This document shows, piece by piece, positions 33,421 to 42,155 of a stretch of DNA of 64,000 nt. The translations under genes and the position numbers were made by a program. This DNA is from Hyphomicrobiales bacterium (lineage in GTDB: Bacteria > Pseudomonadota > Alphaproteobacteria > Rhizobiales > Rhizobiaceae), in NCBI GenBank assembly GCA_900472485.1, contig UCII01000001.1:493986-557985 (forward strand), read 5' to 3'. Within the stretch, counting starts at the first letter, position 1; every line of letters starts with the position of its first letter. A model generated the notes under the pieces. That model did not search any database. It was not told the DNA's origin and saw only the letters and a program-made list of their open reading frames with translations.

Positions 33421-34142
33421 GAAACCCGGCTCTCCAGTCCATGCAACCAGGCGATCCGGTCGCCAAGGTTCCTGTCGCCGAATGCCAGCGATCCGAGCAC
33501 GACCGTCTGCGCTCCGGCCTGGCGCAGAAGCGGCACTGTCTGTTCGCGAATGCCGCCATCGGCTGCGAGGATGATCTGATCTTCGCGACCGGCTTTCCTG
33601 AGCAGGGAACGGGCTTCGATCAGCCGGTCGCAGGCCTTTTCGGAAAGGCTTTGTCCCTTGACACCGATCGAGGTTCCGAGCAGCGTCACGAAGGCGACAT
33701 GATCGATGAAAGGTTCGATCGCCGAAACGGGCGTTTCCAGCCGCAGCACTACGCCGGCTTCGGCCCCCAGTTCTTTGGCAAGCGCAATTGCGCGCAAGCC
33801 TGCATCGCCGTTTTCGGCGTGGACGCTGATCAAATCCGCGCCCGCTTCTATGAACTGCCGCGTCTGCTCCTCGACGATTTCAGCCTCGACCATGAGATGG
33901 ACGTGGATCGGCTTGGCGGTCGACTTGGCGATGCGCGCGACAAAATCCGGAAAGAACAGGAAGCCCGGCGTAAAGCGCGCATCGGCGACATCGATGTGAT
34001 GCAGATCGACATAGGGCTCGATGCGTTTGAGATCCGTCTCCATATTGGCAAGATCGGCCGACCAGAGCGAGAATTCGCCCAGAAGCCTGTTGCGGGGAAG
34101 CGCTGCGATGGCCGCCGGGCCGGAAAGAGGTCTGGACATCAT
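33417..34142 (-). CDS. Ribulose-phosphate/allulose-6-phosphate 3-epimerase family protein
   Basis: 241 residues, TIM barrel of the Rpe/AlsE family. Seen: LGEFSLWSADLANMETDL near residue 21, the metal-binding strand VDLHHIDVADARFTPGF near 45, KPIHVHLMVE near 77 (His), and the phosphate loop AADGGIRE near 194. Metal ligands (His, Asp, His, Asp) appear intact. Probable reaction: C3 epimerisation of a ketose phosphate, e.g. allulose-6-P to fructose-6-P. ATGA overlap with the hydrolase gene upstream, GTGA overlap with the ROK kinase downstream. Confidence 0.8.
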   Translation of the reverse strand: MMSRPLSGPAAIAALPRNRLLGEFSLWSADLANMETDLKRIEPYVDLHHIDVADARFTPGFLFFPDFVARIAKSTAKPIHVHLMVEAEIVEEQTRQFIEAGADLISVHAENGDAGLRAIALAKELGAEAGVVLRLETPVSAIEPFIDHVAFVTLLGTSIGVKGQSLSEKACDRLIEARSLLRKAGREDQIILAADGGIREQTVPLLRQAGAQTVVLGSLAFGDRNLGDRIAWLHGLESRVS

Positions 34143-34963
34143 GATGGAACGAAACTCCGGAGTGTTTTGGATGCTAGAAAATGCGCGATGGCGTCTTGGA
34201 CCTCGGCAAAATGCCTGCCTTTGTCGATGGCCTTGGCGGTGACTTCGACAAAGCTTGCGTCTCGAATGACATTGGCGAGCGTCTGCGCGCAGGAGAGCGG
34301 ATGGATCGCGTCGTGCTGGTTGCCGATAATGAGGGTGGGCATGGCAAAGGCAGCAGCTGCCGCCCGCGGCACATCCGGTCCGTCTGCAGCGATATCAGCC
34401 AATACCAATGCAAAGGTGGCAGCATCCGGCCTATCGAAGTAGCCAAGCAGGGAGGAGAAGTTGTCCGGCGCCTCCGCAGCGATCCGTCGCCCTATTTCGG
34501 AGGAGACAAAACGCCTTTTGGCCTCCCCGACCGGGTACGAGCGGATCAGGGCGGCAACGGTGCGGATCGGCGCGAGATTGTCCGGCGATGCCTCGAAAGT
34601 CCAGGCGGGGCGGACGAGGACTAGCCCGGCGATCCGGTGAGCGTGATGATGGGCAAGATGCAGCGCAATTGCCGCGCCCATCGAAATACCGCCGACAATG
34701 AAGCGATCGAACCCGCATTCAGTGGCAGCGGCCAGAACATCCTCGGCAAACATTTGGATCGAAAAGGGCCGTGCATTGCCAAGCGAGGATGCGCCATGTC
34801 CGCGGCATTCCAGCGTCAGCCGGTGCATGCCCGCAGCTGGGACATTCTGTGCCACCTGCGCCTCATCGCCACCCAGCCCGTGCTGGAAGACGACCGGAAG
34901 CCCTTGCCCATTCTCGTAGATGGCAAGTTCTGCATCGCCGCGCTTGAACGATTTCTGTCCCAT
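34139..34963 (-). CDS. Alpha/beta hydrolase
   Basis: 274 residues. Oxyanion region LPVVFQHGLGGDEAQ near residue 18, nucleophile elbow IVGGISMGAAIAL near 89 (Ser in G-I-S-M-G), acid region MPTLIIGNQHDAIHP near 215 and a final histidine in DKGRHFAEVQ near 250. A cytoplasmic esterase or lactonase-type enzyme; in this operon it could open a sugar lactone produced by the dehydrogenase (inference). Overlaps both neighbours by 1-4 bases. Confidence 0.8.
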   Translation of the reverse strand: MGQKSFKRGDAELAIYENGQGLPVVFQHGLGGDEAQVAQNVPAAGMHRLTLECRGHGASSLGNARPFSIQMFAEDVLAAATECGFDRFIVGGISMGAAIALHLAHHHAHRIAGLVLVRPAWTFEASPDNLAPIRTVAALIRSYPVGEAKRRFVSSEIGRRIAAEAPDNFSSLLGYFDRPDAATFALVLADIAADGPDVPRAAAAAFAMPTLIIGNQHDAIHPLSCAQTLANVIRDASFVEVTAKAIDKGRHFAEVQDAIAHFLASKTLRSFVPS

Positions 34964-35781
34964 CAGATCAGCGCCTTGAGAAAGCCGGCGACGCCGGGTG
35001 CTTCCGAAGCCGAAAGGCCATGGGTTACGAGCGGTCCGTCGAAATTCACCGAGCGCAGCCGCGCGATGAAATCAGCAAAATCCACCACGCCTTGCCCGAC
35101 GGTCGCGAAACGGCCGTCGCCGTGACGATCCTTGGCGTGCGTCAGGACGATATGGCCGGCGGAGATTTCGACCGCCTCTGCGACGATCGCCCGCGCCTGT
35201 GCCGGTGTCGCCTGTTCGAAGAGATTGGCCGGATCAAGCACGATGCGCAGCCGCGCCGATCCCATCTCGTCAATGAGCCGCCGGGCGTCGCGTGCCGAGG
35301 TGACGATATTGGCCTGCTCCGGCTCGATGCCGAGATCAACGCTATGCCCTTCCGCCAGCTCCAGGGCCTTCGATATCTCCGCCGTCATGTCGGCCCAGGC
35401 TGAGGGGTCGCCATTGTCGGGATGGTAGGCCCATTGGTCGTGCGGGTCGCGCGTTCCGGTGCAAAGCGTCACCAGCGGAATGGAGAGTGCCGACGCCGTT
35501 TCGATGACGGTGGTGAGTTGGGTGAGGCCGGTCCGGCGAATGGCAATATCGGGGTGAGCCATGTTGTAGGTGCCCGACAGAGCAGCGAGCGAGATACCCG
35601 TCGCCTCGACGGCTGCCCGGATCGCAGCGATCGTTTCTTCCGAAAGGGCATTGGGCATGGATGGGAGACCGCAGCAAGCGAGATTGAACTGCGCGCAAGC
35701 ATAGCCGCTGTCGCGCACTGCCGAGAGAACGCCGAGCGGCTCCGTTCCGGGAAAGGTCTTGGCGAAGATTCCGATCTGCAT
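34963..35781 (-). CDS. Sugar phosphate isomerase/epimerase-like TIM-barrel protein
   Basis: 272 residues of the xylose-isomerase-like TIM barrel family. Seen: QIGIFAKTFPG at the N-terminus, LAALSGTYNMAHPD near residue 55, VDLGIEPEQAN near 150 (catalytic/metal Glu), LRIVLDPANLFE near 180 and HIVLTHAKDRHGDGRFATVG near 215. Members isomerise or epimerise keto-sugars with a divalent metal. TGATG overlap with the hydrolase gene, and its own start overlaps the Gfo/Idh stop. Confidence 0.8.
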   Translation of the reverse strand: MQIGIFAKTFPGTEPLGVLSAVRDSGYACAQFNLACCGLPSMPNALSEETIAAIRAAVEATGISLAALSGTYNMAHPDIAIRRTGLTQLTTVIETASALSIPLVTLCTGTRDPHDQWAYHPDNGDPSAWADMTAEISKALELAEGHSVDLGIEPEQANIVTSARDARRLIDEMGSARLRIVLDPANLFEQATPAQARAIVAEAVEISAGHIVLTHAKDRHGDGRFATVGQGVVDFADFIARLRSVNFDGPLVTHGLSASEAPGVAGFLKALI

Positions 35782-36857
35782 CAGACCGCTCCCGTGACCG
35801 ATGCGAGTTCGACACGTTCGCCCCGGTCCACCGACCGGGCGATCGCCACCATCGCGCGGATGGACGCCAGACCGTCCTCGACATTGGCGCCGCGCATCGG
35901 CGCGCCCTTCAGTGCGCTATCGGCGAGCCCCTCCAACTGCCGGCGGAAGAAATGGCCGTCTGCGCCGAGCGGCTTCCGGCTCGTCGCATCCTTCTCGTGG
36001 AAGATTTCCACTTCGCTCGAGCGGAAGTACCAGGGATTGAAGGTCTTTGCGAGAACCGAGCCGTTCTCGCCGTAAAGCTGGAAGCCCTCGTGCCAATCCA
36101 TGCGCACGGCAACCGTCAGATCCAGATGCCCGAGGGCGCCGTTGGCAAACTCGGTCTCCACGAACCAGCAATAGGCACCGGCACGTTCCAGTAGCCGGGA
36201 GCGAACGGCAACGATGTCGCCGCAGAAGAAGCGCGCGGTATCGACCAGATGCGAGCCATGGGCCAGCATGAAATATTGCCGGAGATCGGCCTTGGGATTG
36301 CCTGATGGCTTGCGCGCAAGCTTGCTGGTGACGGGCAAGGGCTGCACCGCATCCGTATTGGTATAACGGTGGGTGGAATCGCAATACCACGCCTTCATCG
36401 CAAAGATCTGGCCTATATCGTCGCGCACGAAATCGCGGGCCGCCTCGAGTGCCGGATCGAAGCGCTTCATATGGCCGACCTGCAGGATCTTGCCGGACCG
36501 GCGCACGGCCTCGGCAAGCTGCTGCCCTTCCTCGACCGACACGCCGATCGGTTTTTCGCAGAGCACATGCTTTCCGGCTTCCAGCGCCTTAATGGACATC
36601 GGCACATGATAGGCGTCGGACGTCGCGACGATTACGGCCTCCAGCTCGGGATCGGCCAGCATGGCATCATAATCGTCGTACATCTTCTGCGGCTCATAGG
36701 TCGCACCCATGCGGGCCAGAAGATCGGGCGCCGCGTCGCAGATAGCATAGAGATCGGCATTCCGAGCCTTGATACAGGATTCGAGATGCGCGAACTGCGC
36801 GATCGGCCCGCAGCCGAGGACTCCCACGCGAAGACGGCGGCTTTCCTTTTCGATCAT
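35781..36857 (-). CDS. Gfo/Idh/MocA-family oxidoreductase
   Basis: 358 residues from the ATG at 36857 (AAGGAAGAAG upstream). NAD(P)-binding Rossmann domain with RVGVLGCGPIAQFAHL near residue 10; the conserved catalytic lysine motif is in CEKPIG near 97; the C-terminal beta-sheet domain follows (AHGSHLVDTARFF near 185). Such enzymes oxidise or reduce a sugar hydroxyl/keto group. A second, diverged Gfo/Idh lies at 40983 on the opposite strand. The longer frame to 37043 is antisense-like overlap and is rejected. Confidence 0.88.
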   Translation of the reverse strand: MIEKESRRLRVGVLGCGPIAQFAHLESCIKARNADLYAICDAAPDLLARMGATYEPQKMYDDYDAMLADPELEAVIVATSDAYHVPMSIKALEAGKHVLCEKPIGVSVEEGQQLAEAVRRSGKILQVGHMKRFDPALEAARDFVRDDIGQIFAMKAWYCDSTHRYTNTDAVQPLPVTSKLARKPSGNPKADLRQYFMLAHGSHLVDTARFFCGDIVAVRSRLLERAGAYCWFVETEFANGALGHLDLTVAVRMDWHEGFQLYGENGSVLAKTFNPWYFRSSEVEIFHEKDATSRKPLGADGHFFRRQLEGLADSALKGAPMRGANVEDGLASIRAMVAIARSVDRGERVELASVTGAV

Positions 36858-36868
36858 GGTCTTCTTCC

Positions 36869-37687
36869 TTATGCGCCGTAGCCGCGCATGGTTTGGCGAT
36901 TGGTTTTGACCGCGGCGGCGGGATCGGCGGCGGCCGTCTCGGATTCCTCCTCCAGCACCAGCCAGCCGTTGAAGTGTGGAGCGGCGGAGACAAGCTCGAT
37001 CACGGCCTGGGTATCGAGAACCCCCTTGCCGAGCATCGCCCATCGGCCCTGCGCGTCGACATCCTTCAGATGCAGGTAGCGGATACGGTCCTGATAGGTG
37101 CGCATCGCGTCAAGCATGTCGGCATGTCCCCGCAGGATATGACCGGTATCCGGCACCCAGCCGACCAGGCTCGGGTCGAGCAGTGTGAAGATGCGGTCGT
37201 AATCGGCACGGTCGAACAGCAAAGTATTGTGATGCGAACTCGGATGCACGGCGACCTCGACGCCGGCGACCTTGCCCAGTTCTCCGGCGCGATTGTAGAA
37301 CTCGCCGGCAATGGCGAATTTCTCGTCTCGCGGGCCCTCGGAAACGACGGTTGCCGAGCCGATGGAAACGAGTGCGCCCGGAAAATGCGCGGCATAATCG
37401 ATCCAGCGCTTCGCGGTCGCAAGATCGTCCCTCATTGCGTCGGCCACCGTAAAGCCGCTCTTCGAGCCGAAGGCGAAGGAGACGAGCGTCAGGCCGCGAT
37501 CCCTCAATGCATTCGCGAAGGCATGCGGGTCTGCGCCATAGCGGCCGATCATCGTATCGGTGATTTCGATGCCGGAGTAACCGCCAGCGGAAATCGCCGA
37601 GAGCAGATCATCAGCCGTTCCTGTCCAGGCATTGCCGAGCATTTCCCATGTAAACGTCTGGCAGCCGACTTTTATGTCCTTGCGCAT
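36869..37687 (-). CDS. Sugar phosphate isomerase/epimerase-like TIM-barrel protein
   Basis: 272 residues from the ATG at 37687. IolE/Hyi-like TIM barrel: KVGCQTFTWEMLGNAWTG near residue 6, GYSGIEITDTMIGRYG near 35, VEVAVHPSSHHNTL near 145 (metal Glu/His region), VGWVPDTGHILRGHAD near 177 and IRYLHLKDVDAQGRW near 205. Similar in size to, but different from, the TIM protein at 34963, so two isomerase/lyase-type steps may exist. It follows the permease stop by 5 bases and precedes the dehydrogenase by 11. Confidence 0.82.
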   Translation of the reverse strand: MRKDIKVGCQTFTWEMLGNAWTGTADDLLSAISAGGYSGIEITDTMIGRYGADPHAFANALRDRGLTLVSFAFGSKSGFTVADAMRDDLATAKRWIDYAAHFPGALVSIGSATVVSEGPRDEKFAIAGEFYNRAGELGKVAGVEVAVHPSSHHNTLLFDRADYDRIFTLLDPSLVGWVPDTGHILRGHADMLDAMRTYQDRIRYLHLKDVDAQGRWAMLGKGVLDTQAVIELVSAAPHFNGWLVLEEESETAAADPAAAVKTNRQTMRGYGA

Positions 37688-37692
37688 TGCCT

Positions 37693-38529
37693 TTATTCCT
37701 TGATTCCGCCTTGGGTCAGGCCTTCGATGATGTGTCGTTGGAAGAAGAGCACCAAAATGATGAGCGGTATGGTGACGACAGCCGATGCAGCGGCGATGTC
37801 TCCCCAGGGCACATAATATTGGTTGGTGAAATTGGCGATGCCGACCGGGATCGTCTGGCTGTCGCTGTCCGAGGTGAAGGCCAATGCGAACAGGAATTCG
37901 TTCCAGGCGGTGATGAAGGCAAGCAGGCCGGTCGTGACCAGGCTCGGCAATGACATCGGCAGGATGATATGCCAGAGCAGGCCCACCGGGCCGACGCCGT
38001 CTATGCGGGCCGCCTCGTCGATCTCGCGCGGCAGCGTTTCGAAATAGCCGAACAGGACCCAGGTCACCAGCGGCAGTCCGAGGGCGAGATAGGTGATGAT
38101 CAGCGCCGTGTAGGTATCGAGCAGCCCGAGATCGGAGGCGATGAGATAGAGAGGTCCGACGAGGGCGATCTGCGGAAACATCGATACCGAAAGGATGACC
38201 GTCAGGATACCGAAGCGTCCCCTCACATCGAGGCGCGACAGCGAAAAGGCCGCGAGCGAGCCGACGATCAGACAAAGAGCGGTGGTCGCAAGGGAAACGA
38301 CGAGCGAATTCAGCACATAGTGATGCAGGCCTTTTTCGACAAAGGCATTGTAGTAATGCTCCAGCGTGAACGGGTGCGGTATGAGCGAGGGCGTGCCTTC
38401 AGTCAGGGCCTTGTCGAGCTGGAGCGATGTCGAAAATTGCCAGATGAACGGGCCGGCGGACCAGATGAGGATGAACAGGGCGCCGAGATAAATGAGGATG
38501 TTTTGGAAGACTGAGCGCTCTCCGTTCAC
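37693..38529 (-). CDS. ABC sugar transporter permease (MalG-like)
   Basis: 278 residues from a GTG at 38529 that overlaps the upstream permease stop (GTGA). Six transmembrane segments are expected; the EAA coupling loop EIDEAARIDGVGPVGLLWHI lies near residue 185. The C-terminal end (QRHIIEGLTQGGIKE) is typical of MalG-type subunits. Partner of the 38526 permease and of the binding protein at 39460. Confidence 0.9.
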   Translation of the reverse strand: MNGERSVFQNILIYLGALFILIWSAGPFIWQFSTSLQLDKALTEGTPSLIPHPFTLEHYYNAFVEKGLHHYVLNSLVVSLATTALCLIVGSLAAFSLSRLDVRGRFGILTVILSVSMFPQIALVGPLYLIASDLGLLDTYTALIITYLALGLPLVTWVLFGYFETLPREIDEAARIDGVGPVGLLWHIILPMSLPSLVTTGLLAFITAWNEFLFALAFTSDSDSQTIPVGIANFTNQYYVPWGDIAAASAVVTIPLIILVLFFQRHIIEGLTQGGIKE

Positions 38530-39458
38530 GTCGTCCTCCGGATCTGGCGCACGAGGAAGATGCAGAAGCCGATGGCGATCAGCCCCTCGGTGAGGAACAT
38601 GGCGGTCGAGACTGCCGAGCCGTAGCCGAACTGCAGCGTCGAAAAGAGCACCTTGTAGGACAGCGTTGAAAGGGTCTCGGTGGAATCGGCCGGGCCGCCA
38701 CCCGTCAGCACATAGACGAGGTCGAAGACGCGGAAGGCATCGAGCGCACGGAAGAGCCCGGCAATCAGCAGCGTCGGCATCAGGAGCGGCAGGCGGATAT
38801 GCCAGAAGATCGTCCAGGCTCTCGCCCCGTCCATGCGTGCCGCTTCGATCAGCGATTTCGGAACGGTCTGCAGTCCCGTCAGCAACAGAAGCGCCATGAA
38901 GGGCGTGGTCTTCCACACATCGGCAAGGATGATCGTCGTCAGCGCCGTATCGGGAGAACCGTACCAGTTGACGTTCTGGTCGATCAAACCCGCATGCTGA
39001 AGGATGAAATTGATGATGCCGTGCTGGCCGTCGAAGAGCCAGCCGAACATCTTCGACGTCACCACAGTCGGCATGGCCCAGGGCACGAGCATGGCGGCGC
39101 GGACCATACCCCGGCCGGCGAAGGTCTCGCAAAGGATCAAAGCCATTGCCAGGCCGATGAAGGTCTCGAGCAAGGTCGAGATCAGCGTGAACCAGATCGT
39201 ATGCCACCAGGCATTCCAGAATGGCGGATCGGCCAGCAGCTGCACATAATTGGCGATGCCGACGAAATCATTGTCCTGGGTGATCAGCGAGCGGTTGGTG
39301 AAGGACAGATAGATGCCGTTGACGATCGGATAGAAAGAAACCGATGCCAGCGAGAGGAACGCCGGCAGCAGCAACAGCCAGGACCAGAGGGCGCTTGACA
39401 GCGCCCTCGACTTGCCTGGGGTTTGCTCGGAAACGGCCGCCGTCATCGTTACCGCCAT
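38526..39458 (-). CDS. ABC sugar transporter permease (MalF-like)
   Basis: 310 residues. The hydrophobic N-terminus LWSWLLLLPAFLSLASVSFY near residue 26 is typical of the MalF/UgpA group, as is the coupling loop SLIEAARMDGARAWTIFWHI near 220. VFDLVYVLTGGGPADSTETL follows, a strong family signature. It starts 1 base after the binding protein stop. Confidence 0.9.
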   Translation of the reverse strand: MAVTMTAAVSEQTPGKSRALSSALWSWLLLLPAFLSLASVSFYPIVNGIYLSFTNRSLITQDNDFVGIANYVQLLADPPFWNAWWHTIWFTLISTLLETFIGLAMALILCETFAGRGMVRAAMLVPWAMPTVVTSKMFGWLFDGQHGIINFILQHAGLIDQNVNWYGSPDTALTTIILADVWKTTPFMALLLLTGLQTVPKSLIEAARMDGARAWTIFWHIRLPLLMPTLLIAGLFRALDAFRVFDLVYVLTGGGPADSTETLSTLSYKVLFSTLQFGYGSAVSTAMFLTEGLIAIGFCIFLVRQIRRTT

Positions 39459-39459
39459 G

Positions 39460-40806
39460 TCAGCCGACGATCTTGTTGATCTGGGCCGCAGCTGCCTGCA
39501 GTTCCGCCTTGACGTTGCCGCTGACGAGTGCCTTCGAGATGCTGGACTGCAGCGCCAGCGTTACCTTGGCATATTGCGGCGTGATCGGCCGCGGCGTGGC
39601 GCCGGTGAAGACGCTTTGAAGGCTCGCCATGAACGGCTGCTCGGCCTTCAGCTTCGCATCCTGGAAGATGGCGGGCCGCGACGGCGCAAGGCCGAAATTA
39701 AGGGCAAGCCGGGTTTGGGTTTCGGGTGAAGACATCCAGGTCAGGAATTCGATCGCTGCTTCCCGCTTCTTGGAGTTCGCATTGACGCCAAGCTGATAGC
39801 CACCAAGGCAGGCCGAGCTCTTGCCGCCGGCAAAATGCGGCAGCGGCGCGACAGCCACCTTGTCGACGACATGCGAGGCCTTCGGATCCTGCGCGATCGG
39901 ATAGACATAGGACCAGTTGCGCATGAACATCGCTTCGCCCGACGTAAACGGCTGGCGAGAGGGCTCCTCGTCCCAGGAGAGCACGTTTTGAGGACTGATC
40001 TTCGTCTTGTTGATGGTGTCATACAGGAACTGGATCGCGGCAACGGCGGCATCATCGCCGATGACGGAAGACTTTCCATCTGCCGACAGGATGGAGCCGC
40101 CGTTGGATGCGATGATTTCCACAGCGTCACAGACCAGAACCTCGGCCTGCTTGCCCTGCCAGAGATAACCGAATTTGGCGTCACCGGCCTTCTGCGCCTC
40201 TGCCGCCATCGTCGCCATGTCGACCCAAGTTTCCGGCACCTTGCCGCCGTGTTTTTCCACCAGATCCTTGCGATAGTAGAACATGCCGGAATCGACGAAC
40301 CATGGCAGCGCTGTCAGTTTGCCGCCATAGGTGCAGGCTGCCACCGTGCCGGGGAAATAATCGGAACGCTTGTCTTTCGGAAAATACTCGTCAAGCGGCA
40401 GAGCCCAGCCGGCAGAGGCAAAGCCCGCGATCCAGATCACGTCCTGGCTGAAAACGTCAGGTGTTCCATTGCGGCGGGCGAGCTGCTGGACGAGGCCTTG
40501 ATAGACTTCCGTCGACGAGCTCGGCGGCGGCAGTTCGATGAACTTGACGGTGATGCGGCTTTGCGACTCGTTGAATGCCTTGACGAGATCGCCGAGCCCT
40601 TCTTTGCCGAAGAAGCTGGCACTGGCAAAGCTGATTTCCGTCCGATCCGCGGCGCGGGCCGGGCGGATACCGAGGCCTGACGCAACACCAAGTGTTGCCG
40701 TACCGATGGCGGCGCCAGCGGCACCCAACAGCAGCTGACGACGATCAAGCATTATCGATTGTCCGGCACCCTTGGCGTGATCCGGCGTCTTCTTGATATC
40801 TGTCAT
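39460..40806 (-). CDS. ABC sugar transporter substrate-binding protein, probable Tat substrate
   Basis: 448 residues from the ATG at 40806 (GGGAGG upstream). A long N-region leads to a twin-arginine signal (LDRRQLLLGAAGAAIGTATL ending ARAAD), so export may be folded, via Tat. Family-1 extracellular solute-binding protein: TEISFASASFFGKEGLGDLV near 55, VIWIAGFASAGWALPLDEYF near 122, PWFVDSGMFYYRKDLVEKH near 167. First gene of the operon. The ligand is probably a glycoside or oligosaccharide given the family, but it is not identified. Confidence 0.88.
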   Translation of the reverse strand: MTDIKKTPDHAKGAGQSIMLDRRQLLLGAAGAAIGTATLGVASGLGIRPARAADRTEISFASASFFGKEGLGDLVKAFNESQSRITVKFIELPPPSSSTEVYQGLVQQLARRNGTPDVFSQDVIWIAGFASAGWALPLDEYFPKDKRSDYFPGTVAACTYGGKLTALPWFVDSGMFYYRKDLVEKHGGKVPETWVDMATMAAEAQKAGDAKFGYLWQGKQAEVLVCDAVEIIASNGGSILSADGKSSVIGDDAAVAAIQFLYDTINKTKISPQNVLSWDEEPSRQPFTSGEAMFMRNWSYVYPIAQDPKASHVVDKVAVAPLPHFAGGKSSACLGGYQLGVNANSKKREAAIEFLTWMSSPETQTRLALNFGLAPSRPAIFQDAKLKAEQPFMASLQSVFTGATPRPITPQYAKVTLALQSSISKALVSGNVKAELQAAAAQINKIVG

Positions 40807-40863
40807 GTTTCCCTCCCAGGAAGACTGGCGACCTCCAAACCTCCGCGCCAGTATTCGCATATG

Positions 40864-40873
40864 TTTTATAAAA
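40864..40873. promoter_or_regulatory. Candidate operator in the divergent promoter
   Basis: Perfect 10-bp palindrome TTTTATAAAA, 57 bases upstream of the binding protein ATG and about 110 bases upstream of the plus-strand Gfo/Idh gene. It lies in an AT-rich stretch, so it could equally be part of a promoter. The LacI protein at 43126 is the likely regulator if it is a site. Confidence 0.35.
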
Positions 40874-40982
40874 ATTTGTCGCGCGTCAAGAAATAAGATG
40901 CTTTAAATCAATCTGGGAGTCATCGTTCGGATGCGTCGAGGTGCGGCGGACGGATGCAGGGGATCAGGGAGAATTGGATAAT

Positions 40983-42131
40983 ATGGCCAATAATTCAAAA
41001 GCTAAACTCGGCATCGGTGTTATCGGTTGCGGCAACATTTCGATGACATATCTGCGCAATGCCGCGCTGTTTGCCGGTGTCGAATTGCGGGCCTGCGCCG
41101 ATATATCGGCGGATGCGGCCGCGCTGCGTGCCCGCGAATACGGCATTCGTGCCTTGAGCGTCGACCAATTGCTGGCCGATCCCGAAGTCGACCTCGTGCT
41201 GAACCTCACTGTTCCCGCCGTCCATTTCGACGTGACGATGTCGGCCCTATCCGCCGGCAGGCATGTCTTCACGGAAAAGCCGCTTGCAACCTCGGCGGCC
41301 GATGGCCGCATTCTTGTGGCGGAGGCGAAGCGGCGCGGATTGCAACTGGGGTCGGCGCCCGACACCTTTCTCGGCGCGGCCGGTCGCCGGGCGCGGCGCC
41401 TGATGGATGAGGGCGCGATCGGCCGGCCGGTCAGCGGCACTGCCTTCATGATGGGACGCGGCATGGAGCACTGGCACCCCAATCCGCAATTCTATTACCA
41501 GCCGGGCGGCGGCCCGGTCTTCGACATGGGGCCCTATTATCTGACGATGATGGTGAACCTGCTCGGCCCGGTCGCTCGGGTCATGGCAATGGCGACGAAA
41601 GGTCAGGAAGAGCGCCTGATCACCGCCGATGGTCCATTCAAGAACACGCGCTTCAAGGTCGGCACCCCCACAAACATCCTGTCGCTTCTGGAATTCCAAT
41701 CCGGTGCGACCGTGAATTTCGGTGCCTCCTGGGATGTCTTTCGTCACTCCAATCATCCAATCGAGCTGCACGGCACCGAAGGCTCGCTGCGTTTGCCCGA
41801 CCCGGACACATTCGGCGGAACGGTGTCGCTGTCGGAGCGGGGCGCCGATTGGCGCGATTTTGAAAGCGAAGGCGAACTTTACGGCGCAAGGAACTGGCCA
41901 TTCAATGCACCGGATCGGGCGAATTACCGCATGCTCGGTGTCGCCGACCTTGCGCGAGGGCTTGAGGAGGGCAGGTCGCCCCGCGCGTCGGGAGAGCTGG
42001 CCCTTCACGTCCTTGAGATCATGGAGGCCATTCTTCAGTCGGGGGAAAGTCGGCAGTCGGTCAGCATCGGCGCGCAATTCACTCCGTCACCGCGCTTTGA
42101 CGAAGGCGAAGCACACAGCCTTCTCGCCTGA
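40983..42131 (+). CDS. Gfo/Idh/MocA-family oxidoreductase
   Basis: 382 residues from the ATG at 40983. Rossmann loop IGVIGCGNISMTYLR near residue 10, catalytic lysine motif FTEKPLAT near 98 and the C-terminal domain with GPVFDMGPYYLTMMVNLLGP near 180. Divergent from the sugar ABC operon and followed 24 bases later by an esterase gene. Together with the 35781 paralogue it would allow a paired oxidation and re-reduction of a sugar carbon (inference). Confidence 0.87.
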   Translation: MANNSKAKLGIGVIGCGNISMTYLRNAALFAGVELRACADISADAAALRAREYGIRALSVDQLLADPEVDLVLNLTVPAVHFDVTMSALSAGRHVFTEKPLATSAADGRILVAEAKRRGLQLGSAPDTFLGAAGRRARRLMDEGAIGRPVSGTAFMMGRGMEHWHPNPQFYYQPGGGPVFDMGPYYLTMMVNLLGPVARVMAMATKGQEERLITADGPFKNTRFKVGTPTNILSLLEFQSGATVNFGASWDVFRHSNHPIELHGTEGSLRLPDPDTFGGTVSLSERGADWRDFESEGELYGARNWPFNAPDRANYRMLGVADLARGLEEGRSPRASGELALHVLEIMEAILQSGESRQSVSIGAQFTPSPRFDEGEAHSLLA

Positions 42132-42155
42132 TCGCTGCAGAGATGGGATAATCCA

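Noticed and set aside
37693..39207. 504-codon extension of the MalG-like permease
   Set aside because: The upstream half overlaps the MalF-like permease gene out of frame; the GTG at 38529 with GTGA overlap is the proper start.
40864..40873. TTTTATAAAA palindrome as a certain LacI operator
   Set aside because: AT-rich palindromes of 10 bp arise by chance and near promoters; kept only as a low-confidence feature.
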